64,000 nucleotides of DNA from Streptoalloteichus hindustanus (GTDB taxonomy: Bacteria; Actinomycetota; Actinomycetes; Mycobacteriales; Pseudonocardiaceae). A program made the translations under genes and the position numbers. The notes below the pieces were generated by a model, which had not been told where the DNA came from, searched no databases, and saw only the letters and a program-made list of their open reading frames with translations. This document shows positions 9,902 to 18,330 of this stretch, in pieces (the stretch's first letter is position 1; every line of letters begins with the position of its first letter). Location of the stretch: positions 1 through 64,000 of the forward strand of contig NZ_FQVN01000002.1 of NCBI RefSeq assembly GCF_900129375.1. The letters are read 5' to 3'.

Positions 9902-10621
9902 GTGACGACACGGATGTTCGCGCCCTCGGAGGACCGGGTGCGGCGGTGGGACGAGCACCTGGCCGCCGCCACCGCCGAACTGCTCAAGTACGACGACCGG
10001 GTGCGGGGCATGGAGGTGGAGGTCCGGTTCGCGGGCGGGGTGGCCCACCTGACGGGAGCACTCGACCGGGCCGAGCACCTCGCGGTCCTGCGCGACCTGA
10101 TCGGCCGGCTCGACGGCGTGACCGCGGTGTGGGACCGGGTGGTCGTGGCCGGGCGGGAGCCGGTGGTCCTCGACCTCGGGTGCGGGGCGACCAAGCAGTA
10201 CCCCGGCAACGTGGGCGTGGACCAGCGGCTGACCGGCGCGGTGGACGTGCTGGCGGACCTGTCCGACGGGCTGCCGTTCGCCGACGGGTCGGTGGACCGG
10301 GTGTTCACCGTGCACGTGCTGGAACACCTCGTGGACTTCCTGCCGCTGGTGGACGAGTGCCACCGTGTCCTGCGGCCGGGCGGGGTGCTGCACGTCCTCG
10401 CGCCGTGGTGGCGGCACGTCAACGCCGTCGCCGACCCCACACACGTGCGCCTGCTGGACATCCAGACGATCAAGGGCATCTGCGTCCAACCCGGACGCGA
10501 GCGGCGGTGGCGTCCACTGCACGCGGCGTGCGACGGGGCGACCGTGTTCGCCGACCTGACCCCCGTGCGCGGCCCGGAGGACGAGGCCGACGCCGTGCAC
10601 ATGGCGCGTTTCTTCGATTGA
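9902..10621 (+). CDS. BON-like domain fused to a SAM-dependent methyltransferase
   Basis: 239 aa. Residues about 15-85 (LLKYDDRVRGMEVEVRFAG, VAHLTGALD, AVLRDLIGRLDGVTAVWDRV) have the alpha-beta rhythm of a BON domain. From residue 92 a methyltransferase-11-like domain follows: VLDLGCGATKQYP (motif I), VGVDQR, LADLSDGLPFADGSVDRVF, VHVLEHLVDFLPLVDECHRVLRPGG. GTG 9902 has GGGAGG 5 nt upstream. The methyltransferase substrate is unknown. BON domains usually bind membranes or macromolecules, which suggests targeting. Confidence 0.75.
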   Translation: MTTRMFAPSEDRVRRWDEHLAAATAELLKYDDRVRGMEVEVRFAGGVAHLTGALDRAEHLAVLRDLIGRLDGVTAVWDRVVVAGREPVVLDLGCGATKQYPGNVGVDQRLTGAVDVLADLSDGLPFADGSVDRVFTVHVLEHLVDFLPLVDECHRVLRPGGVLHVLAPWWRHVNAVADPTHVRLLDIQTIKGICVQPGRERRWRPLHAACDGATVFADLTPVRGPEDEADAVHMARFFD

Positions 10622-10625
10622 GAAC

Positions 10626-10664
10626 GCTGTTTGAACAAGCTGTTTGAACACGCTGTCTGAGTGC
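10626..10664. repeat. Three 13-nt tandem repeats
   Basis: GCTGTTTGAACAA, GCTGTTTGAACAC and the diverged GCTGTCTGAGTGC follow each other directly after the methyltransferase stop. They are relatively AT-rich for this genome. Confidence 0.8.
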
Positions 10665-10733
10665 CCTGTCGGATCGCGGCGCCCGAGTACGGCGTCGGGA
10701 CGCCCCATCACCGGGACCGGGCTGAAGTGATCC

Positions 10734-12095
10734 TCAGTCCAGGGGCAGGAAGTCCTCCACCGCTGACACGGGCAGTGGAGGCGGAACCGGGTGCCGTGGG
10801 CCGTAGCGGGCCAGGGATCGCGCATACCGAGCGGTGGAACCGAGATCAGCGGGATACGCGTGCTCGGCGACACCGATCAACTCTCCGTGCCGGGTGGCGC
10901 GTGCGGCGAGTTCCCGCCACTGGTCCAGGGGAACCTGCCCCAGGGAACGCAGTCCGTTGGCGAACAGGCTCACCAACATCTCGGCCGGCACGCCTCGGGA
11001 GTCCAGGTACTCCTGTGCCCGCTGATAAGCCGAGGTGACCGGGAAGTGCAGCCACAGCGGAACCGCCCCCAGCCGGAACGTCCACAGTGGTTCGGTCTGG
11101 TTGTAGCTCTCGACCAGCAGGCGGTCGGCGGCCAGTCCCCGCCTCCGGTACCAGTCGCGGTACAGGTCGGCCACGAACGGGCTCAGCGCCTCCGGGTGGT
11201 CGACCACGATCCGCCGGGCCCGGAAACCGTAGCGGCGCGCCAGAAGCTCGACGTCGTCCCAGAGTGCGGGGTCGAATCCCCACTCTGCCTCCGCCGTCTC
11301 GCCGTCCGGTTCCGGAGGGTCCCACCGCCGCACGGGCGCGCCCTGCTCCGCGAGGAACCGGCCGACCCGTTCGCTGCCGGCCAGGTACTCCGCCGCCGGA
11401 ATCCCGCCCAGCGCCCCGAACTGGAAGAACCGGCGCTCGCCGAGCGCGGTCGACGGCCAGCGCAGTCGGCAGTCGAGCACCAGGATCGTGCCGCCGGGAG
11501 CCAGCCGCTGTCGGCAGAACCGTTCCAGCACCGGGCCGAGGCGAAGCCGCTTGAGCCGGAAGTAGCCGAACCGGGCCAACATCGGGCGGTCCTGGTTCGG
11601 GTCGTGCATGTGGTGCAGTTGGAGGTCCGGGTTCGCCTCGACCAGACGACGGCCGGCGTGGTCGAACGCGGCCATCGCCGCCCTCGGGTCGTCAATGTCC
11701 TCTGTGGACTGTCGCACCCCGACGAGGAGCGTCTGCGGCAGGAACGGCGCGCCCATCGCGGTGCACAGGTGCACCGCGGCGCCACTGGCCGCGCCGACCA
11801 GCACCGCGGGGTAGGGGCCGGGACCGTACTGGGACGTCACCCACTCGTCGAGGTCGTGGGCGCGCAGGCGGCGCACCAGTCGCTCGGGCGCGCCCTGCTG
11901 CTGTCCGGTGAGCACGAAGAGCCGGCGGCGTACCGGCTCCGGCAGGCTCGCCAAGCTGTTGGCCAGCGCGCGCGAGGAGGGCAGCAGGCCCAGGGTTCCG
12001 ACGTCGCGGCCGCGCAGCGCCCGGGAAACGGCCCGCACGCCGCAGACCGACGAGTCGAAGTCGGTGAGGCACCGGGCCGCCAGCATCCGGCTCAC
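10734..12095 (-). CDS. Unrecognised 453-aa protein, last gene of an overlapping operon
   Basis: I do not recognise the family. The protein is intact and has high GC3. Segments that may identify it are LCTAMGAPFLPQTLLVGVRQ, HHMHDPNQDRPMLARFGYFR, LAPGGTILVLDCRLRWPS, RRFFQFGALGGIPAAEYL, WGFDPALWDDVELLARRYGF, VESYNQTEPLWTFRLGAVPL and LFANGLRSLGQVPLDQW. No signal peptide or membrane segment is evident. GTG 12095 is the likely start: it forms a GTGA overlap with the hydrolase stop and has GAGGAGGAG just upstream. ATG 12086 is too far from that RBS. The operon context (SDR, alpha/beta hydrolase) suggests lipid or acyl-compound metabolism. Confidence 0.8.
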   Translation of the reverse strand: MSRMLAARCLTDFDSSVCGVRAVSRALRGRDVGTLGLLPSSRALANSLASLPEPVRRRLFVLTGQQQGAPERLVRRLRAHDLDEWVTSQYGPGPYPAVLVGAASGAAVHLCTAMGAPFLPQTLLVGVRQSTEDIDDPRAAMAAFDHAGRRLVEANPDLQLHHMHDPNQDRPMLARFGYFRLKRLRLGPVLERFCRQRLAPGGTILVLDCRLRWPSTALGERRFFQFGALGGIPAAEYLAGSERVGRFLAEQGAPVRRWDPPEPDGETAEAEWGFDPALWDDVELLARRYGFRARRIVVDHPEALSPFVADLYRDWYRRRGLAADRLLVESYNQTEPLWTFRLGAVPLWLHFPVTSAYQRAQEYLDSRGVPAEMLVSLFANGLRSLGQVPLDQWRELAARATRHGELIGVAEHAYPADLGSTARYARSLARYGPRHPVPPPLPVSAVEDFLPLD

Positions 12096-12901
12096 GGGGC
12101 TCCTCCTCGCATCTCCCGGGCTCCTCTGATCTCCTGGCCTCGGATCTCCTGGGCGCGGATCTCCTGGACGGCGAAGGCGAGCACGACCCGGGACAGCGGC
12201 CCCGGTGCGCCCTGGTTCGCGGTGTGCGCGGTGCGGGGCAGGGTGACCAGGCGGCCGCACGGCACCGTGTCGGCCACGTGGGCCGCCCAGGTCGCCGTGA
12301 CCAGCCTGTCCCACTCGCCCCGCACCACCAGCGTCGGCGCGCGCACCCTGGGGAGCAGGGTCTCGGTGGGCTCGGCCATGGCCAGCAGGAAGGTCCGCAG
12401 GACCCGGCCCAGGCCGGCGCGGGCGTAGTCCCTGGCGACGACCCAGAACTGCCGAGGTGGCTCCCGCAGGCCGTTGCGCGCCAACCGGAGAACCTGGGAC
12501 CACGCGCCGGGCACGGTGCGGTCGATGGTCGGGCCGACGAGCACCACGCGGCGCGCGAGGTCGGGGTGGCACACCACGAGGTCGACGATGATCTGACAGC
12601 CCATCGAGTTGCCGACCAGGACGGCGGGAGCGGCCCGCGCGGCCCGCATCCAGTCGGCCAGCGCCTCCGCGAGCTGGTGGATGTCGAGCGCCTCCCGCGG
12701 TCCCGGGGTGCGGCCGAAGCCGGGCAGGTCGGGCGCGTGCACCCGGAACCACCGCGCCAGCAACGCGCCCGTGCGCTCCCAGTACGGGCTGGCCACGCCC
12801 AGCCCGTGCACGAGGACCACCGGCGGACCGGCTCCGCCGGTGCGGCTGTGCACCCGCGTGCCGGCGGCGGCCGTCCACCGGCTGGTCAGTTCCACCGTCA
12901 T
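12092..12901 (-). CDS. Alpha/beta hydrolase
   Basis: 269 aa. Catalytic features: VVLVHGLG (oxyanion loop), DLPGFG, VGNSMGCQIIV (nucleophile Ser in GNSMG), VVRGEWDRLV (acid) and LPRTAHTAN (His). The ATG overlaps the SDR stop (ATGA, 12901-12898) and its stop overlaps the next GTG, so the three genes are translationally coupled. The C-terminus ends in repeated QEIRG units encoded by 15-nt repeats. These lie beyond the fold and just before the next gene's RBS. The natural substrate is unknown. Confidence 0.9.
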   Translation of the reverse strand: MTVELTSRWTAAAGTRVHSRTGGAGPPVVLVHGLGVASPYWERTGALLARWFRVHAPDLPGFGRTPGPREALDIHQLAEALADWMRAARAAPAVLVGNSMGCQIIVDLVVCHPDLARRVVLVGPTIDRTVPGAWSQVLRLARNGLREPPRQFWVVARDYARAGLGRVLRTFLLAMAEPTETLLPRVRAPTLVVRGEWDRLVTATWAAHVADTVPCGRLVTLPRTAHTANQGAPGPLSRVVLAFAVQEIRAQEIRGQEIRGAREMRGGAP

Positions 12902-13890
12902 CGCCTGGGGCGACGCAGGGCGGTGGCGGTCGCCCCGACCAACCCGGCGCCGGCCACGGCGGCGGTCAGCGCGCGGCGTCGCGCCTGGGCCCGGCGGCCG
13001 CCCCAGCCGCCGTCGACGGAGTCGCCGAACCCCACCGGCGCGAACAGGTTGCCGTCGTCGGCGGGCACCAGGCGCTGCCGCTCGAACTGGTCGCGGTCGA
13101 CCACCCAGGCCGTGACCCGCTCGGTGAGCGCGGGCGCGATGCGCCACTGGCGCGCGAGCATCCGGCCGGTGGGGCCGACGAAGACCTCGCGTCGGGGCCA
13201 CCGGGCGAGGTTCACCAGGGTTCGCGCGACCCGCTCCGGTGGGTAGACCGGGCGCATCGCCTTGGCCCTGCGACCCGCGTAGTTCCCGCTGTGCTGGAAC
13301 AACGGCGTGTCGATCGTGGCGGGCATCGCCGAGCACACCCGGACGCGGCCCGCCAGGCCGTCCAGCGCGAGCTCCTGGCGCAGCGACTTGGCGAAGCCGA
13401 GCACGGCGTGCTTGGCGGCGACGTAGGCCGCCGCGTACGGCTCCGAGACCACCGACAACAACGAGGCGTTGTTGATCAGCACGCCCCTGCCCTGTTCCCG
13501 GAAGTGGGGGAGCGCCGCGCGGGCTCCGTGCACGTAGCCGAAGAAGTCGGTCTCCATCACCCGGCGGAAGACCGTCATCGGGACTTCCTCGGTGCGGCCC
13601 CACAACGTCACTCCCGCGTTGTTCACCCACACGTCGAGCCGCCCGAAGCGGTCCACCGCGCTCCGCGCCAGCTCGCGCACCGCCTCCTCGTCGGTCACGT
13701 CGACCGGCGCCGCCATGGCCGGCACGCCGTGGGCGCGGCACTGCTCGGCGGCGGACTCCAGCGCCGCGGCCCGACGCGCGGCGAGGACCACCGCCGCGCC
13801 GTGGCGGGCGAACGCCAGGGCCGTCGCCCGTCCGATCCCGCTGGAGGCGCCGGTGACCACGACGACAGCTCCCCGAAGTCGCCACCGCAT
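12898..13890 (-). CDS. Short-chain dehydrogenase/reductase with C-terminal membrane anchor
   Basis: 330 aa. Rossmann motif VVVVTGASSGIGRATALA, NNAG (VWVNNAGVTLWG), catalytic Ser in INNASLLS and YAAAYVAAKHA (YxxxK) make it a classical SDR. The C-terminal extension after residue 260 is less conserved and ends with a hydrophobic segment (ALTAAVAGAGLVGATATAL), probably a membrane anchor. The start ATG 13890 is supported by GGAAGG upstream. First gene of the minus-strand operon ending at 10734. Confidence 0.9.
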   Translation of the reverse strand: MRWRLRGAVVVVTGASSGIGRATALAFARHGAAVVLAARRAAALESAAEQCRAHGVPAMAAPVDVTDEEAVRELARSAVDRFGRLDVWVNNAGVTLWGRTEEVPMTVFRRVMETDFFGYVHGARAALPHFREQGRGVLINNASLLSVVSEPYAAAYVAAKHAVLGFAKSLRQELALDGLAGRVRVCSAMPATIDTPLFQHSGNYAGRRAKAMRPVYPPERVARTLVNLARWPRREVFVGPTGRMLARQWRIAPALTERVTAWVVDRDQFERQRLVPADDGNLFAPVGFGDSVDGGWGGRRAQARRRALTAAVAGAGLVGATATALRRPRR

Positions 13891-14234
13891 GCTGCGCACA
13901 CCCCTTCCGCTCGGCGGCCTGCTCGCCCCAGGGATACCCGCGTTCACGCTTCGTACCCGTGCCACGTCCGTCACCGCCGGTGCTGTCGATCGGCGATCCC
14001 GGTGCTTCCCGGCATTGGCGGCGGATCGTCGTCGACGACAACTCGGCGGAGCCCCGTTTTCGTTGGTGCTGCGGAAAACGAGGCTCTCTGTTCCCCGTTT
14101 GTCCTCAGTGGACAGTTCAGGGGAGGTTGCGGCCCTCGGTCTCGTCGTGACGTGGCGAACGATCCGTCGGCAATCCCTGCGCGGAACGTTGTGGCGGCCT
14201 CTGTTCCCACCTTGGCCGAGGTGGTCGCACTAGT
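13891..14234. other. Divergent intergenic region
   Basis: No gene. It separates the SDR operon (minus) from the acyl-CoA dehydrogenases (plus). It contains one copy of the dispersed TCC-ACTG-GGA-type motif (GTCCTCAGTGGACAG near 14101). The region just before 14306 is markedly AT-richer and holds the operator below. Confidence 0.5.
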
Positions 14235-14264
14235 TTACTTGTGAGTAAGTCTACTCTAGAGTAG
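14235..14264. promoter_or_regulatory. Tandem dyads, probable repressor operator for the acyl-CoA dehydrogenase genes
   Basis: TTACT-TGTG-AGTAA (14235-14248) is followed directly by the perfect 14-bp palindrome CTACTCTAGAGTAG (14251-14264). The half-sites share a TACT/AGTA core. The position 42-70 nt before ATG 14306 fits a TetR- or MarR-type operator. No such regulator lies next to it in the window. Confidence 0.6.
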
Positions 14265-14305
14265 GTAAGTGGAGGTCGGGCTGGGCAGCCCGGGAGGGAG
14301 CGGAG

Positions 14306-15655
14306 ATGGCCGACAGGAACGGTCACGGCGGGCGACGCGCCCGCTGGCTCCGACGCGATGTCATGGGCATCGGGTTGGCGCTGGTCAACCGGGTGGGCGG
14401 CGCGTCGGTCCTCGATCGACTCGGACTGCGCAAACCCGCGGAGCGCGTGGCGTTCGAGGCGACGCGGGCGGGGTTCCGCACCCTCGGCGCGGCGACTCGC
14501 TCGTTCCGCGCGGTGCGCCAGCGCGGCGAACCCGCGCGGTTGCCGAGCGCGGGCGAACGCGGCCTGTTCGACCTGACCCCGACGGACGAGCAGCGGCTGA
14601 TCCGCGACACCGTCGTCGAGTTCGCAGCCGAGCAGTTGCGCCCCGCCGCGGCCGACGCCGACACCCGCTGCGCCCCACCGGCCGAACTGCTCGGCCGGGC
14701 CGCCGAACTCGGCGTCGGACTGGTCGGCGTGCCCGAGGCGCTGGGTGGCGCGGGCGACGAGCGCTCCGCGATGACCAACGTCCTGGTCGCCGAGGCGATG
14801 GCGCACGGCGACATGGGCCTGGCCGTGGCCTGCCTCGCGCCGACGGCGGTGAGCACCGCGCTGGTGTTGTGGGGCGACGAACGGCAGCAGGCCACCTACC
14901 TGCCGGCCTTCGTGGGCGACGACGTGCCCGCTGCGGCGCTGGCCCTGGTCGAGCCGCGCCCGCTGTTCGACCCGTTCGCGTTGCGGACGAAGGCCCGGCG
15001 GGCCGGCGGCGGCTACGTGCTCGACGGCGTGAAGTCGCTCGTGCCCCGGGCCGCCCAGGCCGAACTGTTCGTCGTCGCCGCCGAGTTGGACGGCGCGCCC
15101 GTGCTGTTCCTCGTGGAGTCCGACACCGCGGGCGTGACGATCGAGGCGGACCCGGCGATGGGTCTGCGCGCGGCCGGCATGGGCCGTCTCGTGCTGGACG
15201 GCGTCTCCCTCCCGCCGGGGGCGATGCTCGGCGGCGGGACGTCGGACGTCTACGCCGACTGCGTGCGGCTGTCCCGGCTGGGCTGGTGCGCGCTGGCCGT
15301 GGGCACCGCGCAGGCGGTGCTGGACTACGTCATCCCCTACGTCAACGGCCGGGAGGCGTTCGGCGAGCCGCTCAGCCACCGGCAGGGCGTGGCGTTCCGG
15401 GTCGCCGACATCGCGATCGAGCTGGAGGGCATGCGGCTGGCGTCCTACCGCGCCGCCAGCCGGGCGGAGCAGGGCCTGCCGTTCGCCCGCGAGGTGGCGC
15501 TGGCCAGGCGGCTGTGCGCGGACCGGGGTATGGCGATCGGCAGCGACGGCGTGCAGTTGCTCGGCGGGCACGGGTTCGTCAAGGAGCACCCGGTCGAGCG
15601 GTGGTACCGCGACCTGCGCGCGGTGGGCGTGATGGAGGGCGTGGTCCTGGTCTAG
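14306..15655 (+). CDS. Acyl-CoA dehydrogenase, divergent type with N-terminal extension
   Basis: 449 aa. About 85 extra N-terminal residues precede the dehydrogenase N-domain (LTPTDEQRLIRDTVVEFAAEQLRPAAADAD). The middle domain has VPAAALALVEPRPLFDP, GGGYVLDGVKSLVPRA and FLVESDTAGVT. The C-terminal helical domain has GREAFGEPLSHRQGVAFRVADI and the FAD-contacting QLLGGHGFVKEHPVERWYRDLR. The usual catalytic Glu is not identifiable by eye. RBS GGGAGGGAGCGGAG precedes ATG 14306. It is followed by a second dehydrogenase 32 nt downstream, a pair that may form a heteromeric enzyme as in actinobacterial FadE systems. Confidence 0.9.
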   Translation: MADRNGHGGRRARWLRRDVMGIGLALVNRVGGASVLDRLGLRKPAERVAFEATRAGFRTLGAATRSFRAVRQRGEPARLPSAGERGLFDLTPTDEQRLIRDTVVEFAAEQLRPAAADADTRCAPPAELLGRAAELGVGLVGVPEALGGAGDERSAMTNVLVAEAMAHGDMGLAVACLAPTAVSTALVLWGDERQQATYLPAFVGDDVPAAALALVEPRPLFDPFALRTKARRAGGGYVLDGVKSLVPRAAQAELFVVAAELDGAPVLFLVESDTAGVTIEADPAMGLRAAGMGRLVLDGVSLPPGAMLGGGTSDVYADCVRLSRLGWCALAVGTAQAVLDYVIPYVNGREAFGEPLSHRQGVAFRVADIAIELEGMRLASYRAASRAEQGLPFAREVALARRLCADRGMAIGSDGVQLLGGHGFVKEHPVERWYRDLRAVGVMEGVVLV

Positions 15656-15687
15656 GGCCGCCGCCGCGCGAGGGAACGGACAACAGC

Positions 15688-16896
15688 ATGATCAACCTTG
15701 AGGTCCCGAGGAAGTTCTCGGCGCTGGTCAACCAGGCCCGCCAGGTGGCGACCGAGATCTTCCGACCGCACTCCCGGCGCTACGACCGGGAGGAGCACAG
15801 CTATCCGACCGAGCTGGACATGCTCGCGGCGGTGCTCGACGGCATGAACGCCTCCGGCGAGAGCGGCGCCGGCGCGACCGGGGTGCGCCGGGAGCGGAGC
15901 GCCGGGAACGGGGAGGTCCGCAACGGCAACAACCTCGCCACGGTCCTCGGCACGATCGAGCTCTGCTGGGGCGATGTGGGTCTGCTGCTCGCGTTGCCCC
16001 GGCAGGGGTTGGGCAACGCGGCCATCGCCTCGGTCGCCAACGACGAGCAGCTCGAACGCTTCCGCGGCCGGTGGGCCGCCATGGCGATCACTGAGCCGGA
16101 CTGCGGCTCGGACTCGGCGGCGATCCGCACGACGGCGGTGCTCGACGGCGACCACTACGTGCTCAACGGGGAGAAGATCTTCGTCACCTCGGGCGAGCGG
16201 GCCGACGCGGTCGTCGTGTGGGCGACGCTGGACCGCCGCCGGGGACGGGCGGCGATCAAGTCGTTCGTGGTGGAGAAGGGCACGCCGGGCTTCGAACTGG
16301 TGCGGCTGGAGCACAAGCTGGGCATCCGGGCGTCGGACACCGCGCACTTCCGGCTCGACAACGTCCGGGTGCCGAAGGAGAACCTGCTCGGCAGCCCGGA
16401 GATCGACGTCGAGCGCGGTTTCGCCGGCGTCATGCAGACCTTCGACAACACGCGGCCGCTGGTGGCGGCCATGGCGGTCGGGCTGGCCCGCGCCGCCCTG
16501 GAGGAGACCCGCCGGCTGCTCGCCGAGGCCGGCGTGACGGTGGACTACGACCGTCCTGCCCACATCCAGCCGGCGGCCGCCGCGGCCCTGATCGCGGCCG
16601 AGGCCGACTGGGAGGCCGCGTACCTGCTCACGCTCCAGGCGGCGTGGATGGCGGACAACCACAAGCCGAACTCGCTGCAGGCGTCGATGGCCAAGGCGAA
16701 GGCCGGCCGGGTGGCCACCGAGATCACCCTCCGTTGCGTGGAGCTGTGCGGAGGTCTGGGGTACGGCGAGCACACGTTGCTGGAGAAGTGGGCCCGCGAC
16801 GCCAAGATCCTCGACATCTTCGAGGGCACGCAACAGATCCAGCAGCTCATCGTGGCCCGGCGCCTGCTCGGGAAGTCGTCGCAGGAACTGCGGTAG
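15688..16896 (+). CDS. Acyl-CoA dehydrogenase
   Basis: 402 aa. Motifs are typical: MAITEPDCGSDSAAIRTTA, YVLNGEKIFVTSGERAD, GFELVRLEHKLGIRASDTAHFRLDNVRVP, FDNTRPLVAAMAVG, and the C-terminal LCGGLGYGEHTLLEKWARDAKILDIFEG in part. The last residues IFEGTQQIQQLIVAR match the FAD/substrate loop, in which the general base Glu is usually E of FEGT. Co-transcribed with the preceding gene, under the operator at 14235-14264. Transcription probably ends at 16924-16959. Confidence 0.93.
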   Translation: MINLEVPRKFSALVNQARQVATEIFRPHSRRYDREEHSYPTELDMLAAVLDGMNASGESGAGATGVRRERSAGNGEVRNGNNLATVLGTIELCWGDVGLLLALPRQGLGNAAIASVANDEQLERFRGRWAAMAITEPDCGSDSAAIRTTAVLDGDHYVLNGEKIFVTSGERADAVVVWATLDRRRGRAAIKSFVVEKGTPGFELVRLEHKLGIRASDTAHFRLDNVRVPKENLLGSPEIDVERGFAGVMQTFDNTRPLVAAMAVGLARAALEETRRLLAEAGVTVDYDRPAHIQPAAAAALIAAEADWEAAYLLTLQAAWMADNHKPNSLQASMAKAKAGRVATEITLRCVELCGGLGYGEHTLLEKWARDAKILDIFEGTQQIQQLIVARRLLGKSSQELR

Positions 16897-16923
16897 GGCG
16901 CTCTTCGCGGCGGACGACCGGGT

Positions 16924-16959
16924 CGACGGCCCGAGGACGTGGCGGTCCTCGGGCCGTCG
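16924..16959. terminator. Terminator after the acyl-CoA dehydrogenases
   Basis: Perfect 15-bp stem (CGACGGCCCGAGGAC, 16924-16938, paired with 16945-16959) and a 6-nt loop, 28 nt after the stop. No U-tract. Confidence 0.85.
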
Positions 16960-17306
16960 CTCGTTCTGGTGAACTGTGTGGTGAGCTCCCTGTTCCGGGC
17001 TTGCGTGGTGGGCGTCCGGTTCCAGGGCGGAGAAGACGAAACCTCCAGTGGAGCACACCAAGATGACCATCTCGGGCTGTGTCCCACTTGTGGGTGAGGA
17101 GTTGTCCACAGGCTCCGCGGTTGTCCACAGGAGCTCGTGGTGCGCTGTCGGCGCGGGGGTCTCGGCCGATAGGCTGGAGCGGGGCTCGCCCCCCGGGACG
17201 GGTGGGGGCTGACCTGGGGTCACCCGGGAGGGTGGAGGCGCCGCCCGGCAACGGTCCGGCCGACCGGCGCGTGTGTTGGTCAGCGGGTCGAAGTGATCAT
17301 CTCGCC
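16960..17306. other. Intergenic region with DnaA boxes
   Basis: About 350 nt without a credible gene between the terminator and lepB. It contains two perfect DnaA-box sequences (listed separately) and short CCAGTGGA-type motif remnants. Nothing else was recognised. Confidence 0.5.
17102..17129 (+). promoter_or_regulatory. Pair of DnaA boxes
   Basis: TTGTCCACA occurs at 17102-17110 and again at 17121-17129, both perfect matches to the high-GC actinobacterial DnaA box, in the same orientation and 19 nt centre to centre. dnaA/dnaN are not here, so this is not evidently oriC. It may be a DnaA-titrating or DnaA-regulated site upstream of lepB. Confidence 0.5.
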
Positions 17307-17312
17307 TAGTCT
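17307..17312 (+). promoter_or_regulatory. -10 element for leaderless lepB
   Basis: TAGTCT ends 6 nt before GTG 17319 and no RBS is visible. This matches the spacing of leaderless actinobacterial mRNAs. Confidence 0.4.
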
Positions 17313-17318
17313 GGCGGG

Positions 17319-18254
17319 GTGTCCGACTTGGCGTCTTCGACAGCATCCCAGGACGAGCCGCGCCACGCCCCGGCCGCGGGCGGGTCGTCGGCTCCCGACG
17401 CGTCCGCCCCGGAGCCGGGCGGCCGGCGCAAGAAGAAGGGTTCCTTCTGGCGGGAGTTCCCGCTGCTGGTGCTCACCGCGCTGGTGCTCACGTTCCTGAT
17501 CCAGACGTTCCTGGCGCGGGTGTACGTGATTCCGTCGCAGTCGATGGAGCAGACCCTGCACGGCTGCACGGGGTGCACCAACGACCGGGTGTTGGTGGAC
17601 AAGGTGACGTACCGGTTCTCGGATCCGGAGCCGGGCGACGTGGTGGTGTTCAAGGGCCCGGACTCGTGGGGCCGGAACTCGGACGTCGCCGGGAGCCGGT
17701 CGTCGAATCCGGTGATGCGGTGGTTCCAGGATCTCGCGTCCGCGGTCGGGATCGGCCAGCCGGACGAGCGGGACTTCGTGAAGCGGGTCATCGCGGTGGG
17801 CGGCCAGACGGTCGAGTGGGACGAGGAGGCCCACCGCGTCCGCGTCGACGGCAAGCTGCTCGACGAGCCCTACCTCTACTGGCACAACGGGAGCGGGCCG
17901 GAGATGAGCCCGCCCTTCGGGCGGATCACCGTGCCGGCGGGGCACCTGTGGATGATGGGCGACAACCGGAACTTCTCGGCCGACTCGCGGGCGCACGTCG
18001 ACGACGACGCCCAGGGCACGGTGCCGGTGGACAACGTGATCGGCAAGGCCAGGGTGATCGTCCTGCCGCCGACGCGGTGGCAGGGCATCGGCGACCACAA
18101 CCCGCAGGCCCAGGCGTCCGCGCTGGGCGCGCCCGCCTGGCAGGCCGGCATTCCCGTCGGCATGGGTCTCGTCGGCGCCTGGCCCGTGCTCTGGCTCGTT
18201 CGTCGCGGCACGTGCCGGGCGCGAGGGATTTTCGGCTCCGCGAAGGACGAATGA
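17319..18254 (+). CDS. lepB: Signal peptidase I
   Basis: 311 aa. A charged, Pro/Ala-rich cytoplasmic N-terminus (about 45 aa) precedes one transmembrane segment (EFPLLVLTALVLTFLIQTFL). The catalytic Ser75 lies in IPSQSMEQTL and the Lys155 general base in DFVKRVIAVGG. The family box MGDNRNFSADSR is present. A C-terminal hydrophobic segment (AGIPVGMGLVGAWPVLWLV) may be a second anchor. It cleaves signal peptides of exported proteins at the outer face of the membrane. Start GTG 17319 appears leaderless. A small membrane-protein gene follows 76 nt later. Confidence 0.96.
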   Translation: MSDLASSTASQDEPRHAPAAGGSSAPDASAPEPGGRRKKKGSFWREFPLLVLTALVLTFLIQTFLARVYVIPSQSMEQTLHGCTGCTNDRVLVDKVTYRFSDPEPGDVVVFKGPDSWGRNSDVAGSRSSNPVMRWFQDLASAVGIGQPDERDFVKRVIAVGGQTVEWDEEAHRVRVDGKLLDEPYLYWHNGSGPEMSPPFGRITVPAGHLWMMGDNRNFSADSRAHVDDDAQGTVPVDNVIGKARVIVLPPTRWQGIGDHNPQAQASALGAPAWQAGIPVGMGLVGAWPVLWLVRRGTCRARGIFGSAKDE

Positions 18255-18330
18255 CGGATGACACCGTCCCCCGACTGCGATGGGATGTGGTCGGGGGACG
18301 CGATGGTCTCCCTGGACGACGGGGGATCGC

